Source: Vibrio metschnikovii CIP 69.14 (GTDB lineage: Bacteria; Pseudomonadota; Gammaproteobacteria; Enterobacterales; Vibrionaceae). Taken from it: a stretch of DNA of 64,000 nt. Numbering within the stretch: the stretch's first letter is position 1; each line of letters starts with the position of its first letter. The position numbers and the translations under genes are program-made. Shown here in pieces: positions 8,950 to 16,724 of the stretch. The notes beneath the pieces are model-generated. The model ran no database searches, was not told where the DNA came from, and worked only from the letters and a program-made list of their open reading frames with translations. The DNA lies in NCBI RefSeq assembly GCF_000176155.1, contig NZ_ACZO01000007.1, positions 124,001 through 188,000 of the forward strand, read 5' to 3'.

Positions 8950-9738
8950 ATGGCAACTCAAGAAAAACAACGTGACTTCTATCGGGTTACAGTCACCGAG
9001 ACCAAGCGTCTTTCTCCGAACATTCAACGTATTACGCTACAAGGCGACACGATTGCCCATTTTGGTGAACAAAGTGTTGGCGGCTACTTTAAATTGGTTT
9101 TTACCCCACAAGGTGATCCTGATCTCTCGCGTTTAACCCCAACCGAGCGACCGATTTTACGCACTTATACGATTCGTGAATTCAACCCTCATAGCAATCA
9201 AATGACGGTCGATTTCGTCCGACATATTACCGAGGATCTATCCTGTGGCTTTGCCGCTCGCTGGGCAGAAAACGCAAAAGTGGGAGATGAAGTATTCATC
9301 GCCGGACCAGGTAAAAGCCAGGGCCCGAATTGGGCAGCCGACTGGGTCTGTCTAGCTGCTGATATGACAGCACTTCCTGCTCTAGCAACAACACTAACGA
9401 GCTTAGACCCAAAAACTCAAGGCTATGCCGTAATTGAAATTTCTCATCCTGACGATCAACAACCTTTAGTTGCTCCACCAGGAGTAAAAATCATCTGGGC
9501 TCATACTGATCAGGGGGAGACATTAACTCAGACGGTAAAAGCTCAACCTTGGTTGGCGGGACTTTGCACCGTTTGGTGTGCTTGTGAATTTGAATCAATG
9601 CGTGAACTTCGTCAATATTTTCGCAATGACAAGCAAGTGGAACGCGATCATATATACATCAGCAGCTATTGGAAAAATGGCGTGACGGAAGATGGGCATA
9701 AAGTGCTAAAACGAGAAGACGCAGAAGCCAATAGTTGA
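8950..9738 (+). CDS. Siderophore-interacting FAD-binding ferric reductase (ViuB family)
   Basis: 262-residue cytoplasmic flavoprotein of the SIP family, which reduces ferric siderophores with NAD(P)H to release iron. The FAD-binding motif RTYTIREF (about residues 77-84) and the GGYFKLVF region fit the ferredoxin-reductase fold; the C-terminal half has the ADMTALPALATTL and VWCACEFESMRELRQYFR segments and the family ending SSYWKNGVTEDGHK. The Fur box upstream fits an iron-starvation role. No siderophore synthesis or receptor gene is adjacent, so it probably acts on siderophores handled elsewhere. Confidence 0.92.
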   Translation: MATQEKQRDFYRVTVTETKRLSPNIQRITLQGDTIAHFGEQSVGGYFKLVFTPQGDPDLSRLTPTERPILRTYTIREFNPHSNQMTVDFVRHITEDLSCGFAARWAENAKVGDEVFIAGPGKSQGPNWAADWVCLAADMTALPALATTLTSLDPKTQGYAVIEISHPDDQQPLVAPPGVKIIWAHTDQGETLTQTVKAQPWLAGLCTVWCACEFESMRELRQYFRNDKQVERDHIYISSYWKNGVTEDGHKVLKREDAEANS

Positions 9739-9778
9739 GGCTAACTGACTTCTGCCTATCATTGGTTTAGGCTTAATT

Positions 9779-9819
9779 AAAACGCGGCTTGATACTCTAC
9801 TTATATCCCGTCGCGTTTT
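9779..9819. terminator. Bidirectional terminator-like hairpin
   Basis: AAAACGCG pairs with CGCGTTTT across a 25-nt loop, between the convergent siderophore-interacting and GntR genes. The A and T ends allow use on either strand; the long loop lowers certainty. Confidence 0.5.
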
Positions 9820-9826
9820 ATCATTT

Positions 9827-10546
9827 TTAATCGTCGTAGCATGGTTCCTGCATCGTCAACAAAGATTCAATCACAATGGCATCGTGACGCCAATAACTTA
9901 TCTCCGTATCGATTAATCCACCTTGTGCATCATACCTCACTCGCTCAATAACCATCGCTGGCGTTCCTTGCGTTGTACGCAACGCTTGTGCCATCTCCCC
10001 CAACAGAGATCGACTGGTAATACGATAGCGTATCGTTGCACACTCGGTAAAAAAGTGTTGCTGATAAAGCAAGGTCAGTGATTGGCTTAACTCTAAAGTC
10101 AGTAAATTCGGAAAACGCTCTGGGCTTAGATAATTGGTCACAAAAGCAACAGGTCTCTGCTCTAAGCAACGGACACGCTCAAGATGATACACTTCTGAAA
10201 AAGGCTTGAGCTGCAATAAACGACTGGCCTGCGGATTGGCTAAACTACTTTTAGCCGTGAGCAATTGAACCGTTGGAAAACGTTGCTGAGTTTTTGCCAA
10301 TTGTTCAAACGTTAGATTTTGCGTTGGGTCATAACGCAGTGGCGAAGGAGAAATAAACCAACCACGGCGATCTTCTCGATAAATCCGCCCCTCGGCTTCA
10401 AGTAAAGAGAGTGCCTCACGCAACGTTACCCTTGTGGTTGAGAATGATTCAGCCAGCTTACGTTCCGAAGGCAGTTTTTGTCTGGCGGATAACTGACCAG
10501 AACTTATCTGTTCGATGATAATGTCTTTAATCGCTAAATACTGCAC
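9827..10546 (-). CDS. GntR-family (HutC/UTRA) transcriptional regulator
   Basis: 239-residue repressor with an N-terminal winged helix (LPSERKLAESFSTTRVTLREALSLLEAEG, residues about 25-53) and a C-terminal UTRA ligand domain (EVYHLERVRCLEQRPVAFVTNYL). Start is GTG at 10546 with AAGGA five bases upstream. UTRA regulators sense small metabolites such as sugars, histidine intermediates or phosphonates. No catabolic operon is adjacent, so its target is unknown; a phosphonate (PhnR-like) role is one possibility but unsupported by context. Confidence 0.85.
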   Translation of the reverse strand: MQYLAIKDIIIEQISSGQLSARQKLPSERKLAESFSTTRVTLREALSLLEAEGRIYREDRRGWFISPSPLRYDPTQNLTFEQLAKTQQRFPTVQLLTAKSSLANPQASRLLQLKPFSEVYHLERVRCLEQRPVAFVTNYLSPERFPNLLTLELSQSLTLLYQQHFFTECATIRYRITSRSLLGEMAQALRTTQGTPAMVIERVRYDAQGGLIDTEISYWRHDAIVIESLLTMQEPCYDD

Positions 10547-10738
10547 GATAGTCCTTGATTGAAATGATAGTGCTGATATGCATATCGACCGCGCTAAATG
10601 TAGAGTCTAACCATACCTGACATGTCGATAGTAGCGCAAAAATGTAAAACTATGGGCATATAGATTGTATTTTCTCTCCATTCGGTTTATGTTCTATAAC
10701 ACAATAGGTGCCAAGCGGTACCATTAAATCAGTTTCTA

Positions 10739-10775
10739 TGCCGCCCTGATACGTTCAGGGCGGTATTTCTTTTTG
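10739..10775 (+). terminator. Terminator-like hairpin in the rnk leader
   Basis: CCGCCCTGA pairs perfectly with TCAGGGCGG across a 5-nt loop, extended by T-A and G-T pairs, and is followed by a T-rich tract TATTTCTTTTT. It ends about 12 bases before the rnk start and overlaps the approach to its ribosome site. No plus-strand gene ends upstream, so it may attenuate rnk. Confidence 0.65.
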
Positions 10776-10786
10776 GAGAAAATAAA

Positions 10787-11197
10787 ATGCCAAACAATAA
10801 TAACGCGATTATCGTGTCCACTCTGGATATGGATCGAATTAGCGCACTGATGGACAAACTACCTAAGTTGTCTAAAGAATTAGAACGTCTAGAAAATGAA
10901 CTCGACAGAGCCACTGTTTTAAACCCGGAAGAGATCCCTGCGGATGTCGTCACTATGAACTCTACCGTGAAATTTAAGTTTCAAGGCAGCGACGATGTGA
11001 TGCAAAAAACCTTGGTGTACCCTCATGATGTGAAGGGTAATGATGATATTTCTATCTTCGCTCCCGTTGGTAGCGCACTACTTGGACTTTCTAAAGGCCA
11101 ACAACTGACTTGGCCAATGCCAAATGGCGTTGAGCGGACCATCGAAATCATCGATATTATCGATCAACCTGAGCGCAACGGCGAATATAACCGCTAA
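10787..11197 (+). CDS. rnk: Regulator of nucleoside diphosphate kinase Rnk
   Basis: 136-residue protein of the Rnk family: an N-terminal helical coiled coil (MDRISALMDKLPKLSKELERL) and a C-terminal GreA/GreB-like FKBP fold (TVKFKFQGSDDVMQKTLVYP to VGSALLGLSKGQQLTWPMPNG). Rnk binds RNA polymerase near the secondary channel and influences nucleotide metabolism in gamma-proteobacteria. GGAG lies upstream of the ATG. The mRNA leader holds a terminator-like hairpin. Single gene, convergent with yjjG. Confidence 0.92.
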   Translation: MPNNNNAIIVSTLDMDRISALMDKLPKLSKELERLENELDRATVLNPEEIPADVVTMNSTVKFKFQGSDDVMQKTLVYPHDVKGNDDISIFAPVGSALLGLSKGQQLTWPMPNGVERTIEIIDIIDQPERNGEYNR

Positions 11198-11205
11198 ACG
11201 CTTTG

Positions 11206-11240
11206 ACCTGATGCAAAGGCTAACTTTGCATCAGGTTTTA
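11206..11240 (+). terminator. Intrinsic terminator after rnk
   Basis: ACCTGATGCAAAG pairs with CTTTGCATCAGGT over a GCTAA loop, followed by TTTT. Confidence 0.85.
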
Positions 11241-11250
11241 CCTACCCCAA

Positions 11251-11925
11251 TTAAGCCAGCAAAATCGTTTTTAATTCGTGTAATGAAGCCACTTCATAGT
11301 GCGCGTCGATACCACTTGGTTTTGGATGTTGATGAGTATTCAACCAGCATGTCTCAAGTCCAAAGTTCAATCCACCTAAAATATCAGAGTGTGGATTATC
11401 CCCCACCATTAATACTTTTTCCTTAGCTGGGTGGCCCATCATTTCCATGGCATAGGCAAAAATACCTGCATCTGGTTTAGCTATACCAATCTGTTCTGAA
11501 ATCACGATATGCTCGAAATAGTGCTTCATGCCGGTTTTGGTTAATCGAACATCTTGTAGCTCGGTAAATCCATTCGTGATGATGCCAAGCTTTGCTTTAC
11601 CACGTAATGCCTCCAATAATTCTCGGGCCCCTGGTAACAAAGTACAGATGTCAGCCATCGCGGTCAAAAATGCGCTATTTAATTCAGCCGGCGTGGTATC
11701 CAATTTTGTTGCCCAGAGTTCGAATCGCGTGTGCTTTAGCTGTTCTGCCGTAATATCACCATTTTGGTAGTCCACCCATAAAGGCTTATTAACCTCTTGA
11801 TATTCCATAAAATCTTGCTCAGTGAAATCCACGCCTTTACGGGAGAACATCAACTGCATTCCTTTAAAAGAATCAAAATGGAATAAGGTTTCATCCGCAT
11901 CAAACAAAATCCAATCGTACTTCAT
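11251..11925 (-). CDS. yjjG: HAD-family pyrimidine 5'-nucleotidase YjjG
   Basis: HAD-superfamily phosphatase of about 224 residues, similar over its length to YjjG, which removes phosphate from dUMP, dTMP and non-canonical pyrimidine nucleotides. Motif I is DADET near the N-terminus, motif II ITNG, a conserved Lys lies in IGIAKPD, and motif IV is GDNPHSD. The alpha-helical cap lies between motifs I and II. Two ATG codons are adjacent; the second (11925) has the better spacing from GGAG. Likely a housecleaning enzyme, monocistronic. Confidence 0.9.
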   Translation of the reverse strand: MKYDWILFDADETLFHFDSFKGMQLMFSRKGVDFTEQDFMEYQEVNKPLWVDYQNGDITAEQLKHTRFELWATKLDTTPAELNSAFLTAMADICTLLPGARELLEALRGKAKLGIITNGFTELQDVRLTKTGMKHYFEHIVISEQIGIAKPDAGIFAYAMEMMGHPAKEKVLMVGDNPHSDILGGLNFGLETCWLNTHQHPKPSGIDAHYEVASLHELKTILLA

Positions 11926-12019
11926 CATTTACTCCTCAAATTTGCTGAGCAAGTGTAGATTGTTTTTAATAAGATGTTAATCTCATATTAGATCCGTTAA
12001 CTGATTAAGGAGCAGAGTG

Positions 12020-12670
12020 ATGAAAAAGATTGCTGTGATATTAAGTGGATGCGGGGTTTTCGATGGCGCTGAAATTCATGAGTCGGTACTTGCCCTTTAT
12101 GCGATTGAAAAACAAGGTGCGCAATGGGCCTGTTTTGCACCGAATGTTGAGCAAACGCAAGTAGTTAACCATCTCACTGGTGAGATCATGTCTGAAAATC
12201 GGAACGTACTGGTTGAATCAGCAAGATTGACTCGTGGTAAAGTACAAGACATTGCGGAGCTCAATGTTCAAGATTTTGATGCATTACTGGTCCCAGGTGG
12301 ATTCGGCGTCGCCAAAAACCTCAGCGATTTTGCAACCAAAGGAGCCAACTGCACGCTCAATGAGCAAGTCGCTAAGGTCTGCCATGCCTTTGCTCAAAGT
12401 GGTAAACCCGCCGGTTATTTATGCATCTCTCCTGCACTCATCCCGCTTATTTATCCAACCGGAGTAGAAGGCACCATTGGCCATGACCAACAAACGGCCA
12501 ATGCATTTAATCAAATGGGCGGAGAACACGTGAATTGTCCCGTTGATGATTATGTTTACGATCAACGTCATAACGTTCTCTCGACTCCAGCTTATATGTT
12601 GGCCGAAAATCTATCACAAGCAGCACTCGGCATTGATCGATTAATTAAACGTTTAATTCAGTTGGCCTAA
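12020..12670 (+). CDS. elbB: ElbB (DJ-1/PfpI-like, isoprenoid biosynthesis-associated glyoxalase)
   Basis: 216-residue DJ-1/PfpI-superfamily protein, closely matching E. coli ElbB through KKIAVILSGCGVFDGAEIHE, HLTGE, RNVLVE, LLVPGGFGVAKNLS and CPVDD. ElbB has been linked to isoprenoid output and shows weak glyoxalase activity; its main role is unsettled. A GTG three bases upstream is also in frame, but ATG at 12020 has the better spacing to GGAG and matches the family start MKKI. A terminator follows within 60 bp. Confidence 0.93.
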   Translation: MKKIAVILSGCGVFDGAEIHESVLALYAIEKQGAQWACFAPNVEQTQVVNHLTGEIMSENRNVLVESARLTRGKVQDIAELNVQDFDALLVPGGFGVAKNLSDFATKGANCTLNEQVAKVCHAFAQSGKPAGYLCISPALIPLIYPTGVEGTIGHDQQTANAFNQMGGEHVNCPVDDYVYDQRHNVLSTPAYMLAENLSQAALGIDRLIKRLIQLA

Positions 12671-12720
12671 AGCGAGTCACTTTTATTCGAGACCAATAAC
12701 ATTAAATTACTATGCTTGAT

Positions 12721-12757
12721 ATACCGCTGAAGATATCCCTTTTCGGCGGTATTTTTT
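12721..12757 (+). terminator. Intrinsic terminator after elbB
   Basis: ATACCGCTGAA pairs with TTCGGCGGTAT across a 10-nt loop, followed by TTTTT. Confidence 0.8.
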
Positions 12758-12924
12758 ATTGCTGATTTGACTGTATATCGAAACTACTTTGATTTTTAGC
12801 AATGTGCAGCGCCAGTGATAAATTTGTCTGGTGTAAATGCTCACCACCGTAGATTGATAGTTGGTGAGAGCGAGGATATCTCTCACTATCATTTGGTATA
12901 CGGACGTAGACAAACCTACAGCAG

Positions 12925-13054
12925 CTACCCCCCTTTCTACTTGAAGCTGCAGCGGTGTTGGCTAGGTTCGTTCACCTCAATCACATAGCCTGTCTATGCT
13001 CATGGGGACTCACTCACTTGCTGCCTTCCTGCAACTCCAAGTGGTTTGGGTATA
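12925..13054 (-). repeat. ERIC/IRU-type repeat, copy 1 (inverted)
   Basis: About 130 bp resembling the Vibrio form of the enterobacterial repetitive intergenic consensus, here on the minus strand: it runs TATACCCAAACCACTTGGAG, then TTGCAG, TCCCCATGAGCATAG, GGTGAACGAA and GCTGCAGCTTCAAGTAG. Two other copies lie at 14471-14599 and 22225-22350. The rest of 12758-13215 contains no recognisable gene. Confidence 0.85.
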
Positions 13055-13215
13055 TAAATAGTAAGCAATAATTTGAGCTATTATATTTATTACACATTAA
13101 TTAGACTCTCTGAGCCTACGGATCAACAACACATAATAAAGGCACTATAATTGAGTTTGCTAACACGAGCAAAATAATAATATTTCATTAATGACATTAT
13201 TTTTTATACGACAAT

Positions 13216-13256
13216 ATATCCTTTGTCAGCTGGCGCTTACTTTCAACAAAGGATAT
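13216..13256 (+). promoter_or_regulatory. Hairpin that can occlude the cqsA ribosome-binding site
   Basis: ATATCCTTTGT (13216-13226) pairs perfectly with ACAAAGGATAT (13246-13256) over a 19-nt loop. The second arm contains the whole cqsA Shine-Dalgarno AAAGGA, eight bases before the ATG at 13262. This would limit translation unless opened by a factor, small RNA or temperature. Confidence 0.6.
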
Positions 13257-13261
13257 TAACC

Positions 13262-14443
13262 ATGAAATATGGCACCTCAAAAAAACAACTACCTGAATTT
13301 ATTCAACAACGATTAGATTTATTTATTAACGACCTTATTGATAGTAATAATAATGGCAAACATTTGGTTCTAGGCAAGCGTCCGAGCACTAATGATATTA
13401 TTTTACAGAGTAATGATTACCTTAGTTTATCTCATCATCCGCTCATTAAGGCTCACTTAAAACAAGCCATCGATGATAGTACCGATAGTGTGTTTATGTC
13501 GGCGATCTTTTTACAAGATGAGGCTGACAAACCTGATCTTGAGCAACAGCTTGCCCAATTTGCTCAATTTGATACGTGTCTACTTTCGCAGTCTGGCTGG
13601 AATGCGAATACCGCACTATTACAAACGATCTGCTCAGCCGATACCAACGTCTATATCGACTTTTTTGCTCATATGTCACTTTGGGAGGGAGCTCGCTATG
13701 CCAATGCTCATCTGCACCCTTTTATGCATAATCACTGTGATCATTTAGTGAAGCTCATTAAACGTCATGGACCCGGATTGATCGTGGTCGATTCTATCTA
13801 TAGTACAATTGGTACTGTCGCCCCATTAGCAGATTTAGTTGCGATAGCTAAACAGTATGGTTGCGCTATTTTAGTTGATGAGTCCCATTCACTCGGAACT
13901 CATGGTCCTAAAGGTGCCGGTTTGCTCGCTGAACTTGGTTTATCATCACAGGTTGATTTTATGACGGTGAGTTTAGCGAAAAGCTTTGCTTATCGAGCTG
14001 GCGCTATCTGGGCGAATAACCATGTTGATCGCTGTTTACCTTTTGTCGGTTATCCCGCGATCTTTAGCTCGACAATTCTGCCTTATGAAGTCGCAGCGCT
14101 CAGTGCTACGTTATCGGTAATCCAATCGGCGGATGAAAGAAGAAAACAACTTTTTCGTCACAGTGAGCAGTTACGTCATGGCTTACTTGAACTTGGTTTT
14201 ACGATTCGTAGTCAATCGCAAATTATTGCTTTAGAAACAGGCGATGAACGTAATACCGAAAATGTTCGTGATTTTCTAGAGAATAATGGCGTATTTGGCG
14301 CAGTCTTTTGTCGCCCTGCCACGGCAAAAAATAAAAACATTATTCGATTATCGTTAAACAGCTCACTAAAAGACTCTGACATTCAAAAAATTCTCTCAGT
14401 CTGTGAGTCTGCGATACACAATAAGCAACTCTATTTTAAATAA
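13262..14443 (+). CDS. cqsA: CqsA, CAI-1 autoinducer synthase
   Basis: 393-residue PLP-dependent acyl-CoA transferase of the alpha-oxoamine synthase family that makes the alpha-aminoketone precursor of CAI-1-type signals from SAM and an acyl-CoA. Conserved blocks include [41 protein letters not shown] and the PLP-lysine region [16 protein letters not shown]; the C-terminus [13 protein letters not shown] matches V. cholerae CqsA closely. ATG at 13262 is preferred to an upstream TTG (13223) because of AAAGGA at proper spacing and homolog length. The gene is convergent with its receptor cqsS and lies between two inverted ERIC repeats. Confidence 0.97.
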   Translation: MKYGTSKKQLPEFIQQRLDLFINDLIDSNNNGKHLVLGKRPSTNDIILQSNDYLSLSHHPLIKAHLKQAIDDSTDSVFMSAIFLQDEADKPDLEQQLAQFAQFDTCLLSQSGWNANTALLQTICSADTNVYIDFFAHMSLWEGARYANAHLHPFMHNHCDHLVKLIKRHGPGLIVVDSIYSTIGTVAPLADLVAIAKQYGCAILVDESHSLGTHGPKGAGLLAELGLSSQVDFMTVSLAKSFAYRAGAIWANNHVDRCLPFVGYPAIFSSTILPYEVAALSATLSVIQSADERRKQLFRHSEQLRHGLLELGFTIRSQSQIIALETGDERNTENVRDFLENNGVFGAVFCRPATAKNKNIIRLSLNSSLKDSDIQKILSVCESAIHNKQLYFK

Positions 14444-14470
14444 TTAAAGATCGATTCAAGGAAAGAGAAT

Positions 14471-14599
14471 TATGCCCAAACAACTTGGAGTTGCAGGCAG
14501 GCGGCAAGTGAGTTCATCCCCATGAGCATAGGCAGACGATGTGATTGGGGTGAATGAATGCAGCCAACACCGCTGCAGCTTAAAGGAGGAAGGATATAG
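14471..14599 (+). repeat. ERIC/IRU-type repeat, copy 2 (direct)
   Basis: About 129 bp on the plus strand: CCCAAACAACTTGGAGTTGC, GGCGGCAAGTGAG, CCCCATGAGCATAGG, GATTGGGGTGAATGAA and CCGCTGCAGCTTAAAG. It fills most of the cqsA-cqsS intergenic space and is inverted relative to copy 1. Confidence 0.85.
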
Positions 14600-14627
14600 G
14601 ATACAGGGGGAAACCTTGTATCCTATA
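14595..14627. terminator. Hairpin between cqsA and cqsS, spanning the cqsS stop
   Basis: TATAGGATACA pairs perfectly with TGTATCCTATA across an 11-nt loop. It includes the cqsS stop codon. No T tract follows on either strand, so it may protect 3' ends or weaken read-through between the convergent genes. Confidence 0.5.
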
Positions 14628-16671
14628 ACCAATCGGCCACTTTATTTAATAATTTATCTTTATCAGCAGGTTTAACAATATAATCATTCATTCCAGCACG
14701 GTAGAGACGATTTATCGTTTCTGAGCTATTATCCCCTGTATAGCCAATAATAGGCGTTTTTCGGTATTCGGCCATTGAACTGCGGATGATATTCGTCGCC
14801 TGTAATCCATCAATAACTGGCATTTCAACATCCATTAAGATTAAATCCATAGTATGTTGTTTTAATATCTCTAAAGCTTGTTGACCATCATGAGCTTGAT
14901 AAACATCATAACCCTGCTTTTCTAATAATATAGCAGAAAACGTTCGTAAAGAATCATTGTCATCGACTAATAAGATGCTTCTTTGATAATTGACTTCTCG
15001 TTGTGGTATATTTCCCCTTTCAACCTCAAGCTCATCAATCGAAAATAATAGCTTCTCGATGGTTCCAATACTGTCTTTTAACAAATGACGTATTTCAATT
15101 GGATAAATTGTTAAGTAACGAGAGATATTAATAGGATAACGCTTAGATTGGTCATAAATATAACTAATTCTGGCTTCAGTAAAATGTAATTGACCTTCCA
15201 GTAAGCTCAATTTATCCCACTGTGTTTCAAATGGAGCTAAATCAATAAAAATAAGATCAAATTCAAATTCATACGCTTCTTTTTGCATCGCTTGACTGAG
15301 AGTGAGCATATGCAAAGTAAACCCTAAATAAAAAGCTTGTTCATTCAGATGCCGACTTAATAAACTCGGTTCACCAATCAATAAAATCGATTTAGATTTT
15401 AGTAGATCGTGTTTTATCTGTTTGATACGTTCGGATTCAACATCTGGAAACTGAAGGGTAAATTGGGTCCATTCACCGAAGACGGAATGGCAAATAATTT
15501 CACCGCCAAATGAATGCATAACTTTTCGACAAAAAGGCAGCCCTAACCCATAACTATTATGTTTACCAAAGGTATAGAAGTCCTTAAAAATTTCTTCGAG
15601 CTGTTCTGCTTCAATACCAATCCCATTATCTTTGACAGTAATCACATTCTGCTCATCGACTCGATTCAATTCGATGTTAATCGTAAACACTTCACTACTT
15701 TGATAATAAAAAGCATTTTTCAGTAAATTGTACAACGCAAACTTAAGTAAGGTATCGCTACCAAAAAAATCAAAATCTTGATTAACGGTTAATGAAACGG
15801 CTGCTCGATCGACGGCCCGTTTGTAGGCAAAAGAATGAATAGCATTTTCAACCACCATAGCAGCGGATAATTTTCGAAAGGTCGACGTTGAGACACGATG
15901 CTGATCAATTGACGTTAACAATAAATCTATGGTTTCATTACCAGAATGAATCACCTCATCCGCATCATTTAATATTTCATGCAATTGTTGTAAATCTTGT
16001 TGATTAATAATATGAGTTGCTTGGCCTGAATGGGGGGAAGGAACTAGAGTACGCACCACATCAAGAGAAGACTTAAGCGCACTGAGTGGATTACGCATTT
16101 CGTGTGCAATTCCTGCACCAAACGATTTTGCTAATGATGCTTTGCTCTCGTGTGATACCTGATTGCGAAAGTAGAACAGATTACCGAATACATAAGTAAA
16201 GATAAAAATAGGTACATAAGTCCAAGAAATCATCTGACTAGGGGCGGCATCAACGACAACATAAACCGAGAAGTAAGCGAGTAATACGGAAATAATCGCT
16301 TGTGGCAACATCACCTTAGTTTCATGAACTAGCAGAATATGCAAGAAAATCGATGCCATAAAAGACATCGCCCAGACTGTCGACCAATCGTTCATCAACA
16401 TCATAAAAGAGAAGAAAAAAGGTAAACAAAAGCCTATTGAAAGCAGATAGTAATACGGTAAATAGCGCTGTAATGCTTTGGGAAATGAGTGGCGAAAAGC
16501 AATTCCGGCAAACAATAGCGAGCAAAATCCCCGTAGCCAAAACGATTCATAGCCTTGGGGAAACAGGTAAGTCCATACATAATAGTAAATCGGAAAACCG
16601 ATGAAGCCCATCCATCCAACTAACGTTAAGTTTGGTTCTGCGTATTGGTATATTTTTTTTACCGCATCCAT
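14623..16671 (-). CDS. cqsS: CqsS, CAI-1 receptor hybrid histidine kinase
   Basis: 682-residue quorum-sensing receptor. Six membrane helices fill residues about 17-168, followed by a dimerisation/phosphoacceptor helix with His190 in GAGIAHEMRNPLSALKSS, an ATPase domain (NLLKNAFYYQ, VKDNGIGIEAEQL, YGLGLPFCRK) and a C-terminal receiver whose phosphoacceptor Asp is in LMDVEMP, with ILLVDDND upstream and the Lys in VKPAD. It senses CAI-1 and passes phosphate to LuxU/LuxO. Phe166 in GNLFYFRNQ aligns with the ligand-tail selectivity position, Cys170 in V. cholerae and Phe175 in V. harveyi. The gene starts 53 bp after sbcC on the same strand, so read-through from sbcDC is possible. Confidence 0.97.
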   Translation of the reverse strand: MDAVKKIYQYAEPNLTLVGWMGFIGFPIYYYVWTYLFPQGYESFWLRGFCSLLFAGIAFRHSFPKALQRYLPYYYLLSIGFCLPFFFSFMMLMNDWSTVWAMSFMASIFLHILLVHETKVMLPQAIISVLLAYFSVYVVVDAAPSQMISWTYVPIFIFTYVFGNLFYFRNQVSHESKASLAKSFGAGIAHEMRNPLSALKSSLDVVRTLVPSPHSGQATHIINQQDLQQLHEILNDADEVIHSGNETIDLLLTSIDQHRVSTSTFRKLSAAMVVENAIHSFAYKRAVDRAAVSLTVNQDFDFFGSDTLLKFALYNLLKNAFYYQSSEVFTINIELNRVDEQNVITVKDNGIGIEAEQLEEIFKDFYTFGKHNSYGLGLPFCRKVMHSFGGEIICHSVFGEWTQFTLQFPDVESERIKQIKHDLLKSKSILLIGEPSLLSRHLNEQAFYLGFTLHMLTLSQAMQKEAYEFEFDLIFIDLAPFETQWDKLSLLEGQLHFTEARISYIYDQSKRYPINISRYLTIYPIEIRHLLKDSIGTIEKLLFSIDELEVERGNIPQREVNYQRSILLVDDNDSLRTFSAILLEKQGYDVYQAHDGQQALEILKQHTMDLILMDVEMPVIDGLQATNIIRSSMAEYRKTPIIGYTGDNSSETINRLYRAGMNDYIVKPADKDKLLNKVADWL

Positions 16672-16724
16672 ATGAGTTATCGCTGCCTATGATCCATTGA
16701 TCAATCCTCTATCCTATCTTTGAA

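Noticed and set aside
12710..12913. 67-residue minus-strand frame between elbB and the ERIC repeat
   Set aside because: Overlaps the elbB terminator and has no domain or ribosome site.
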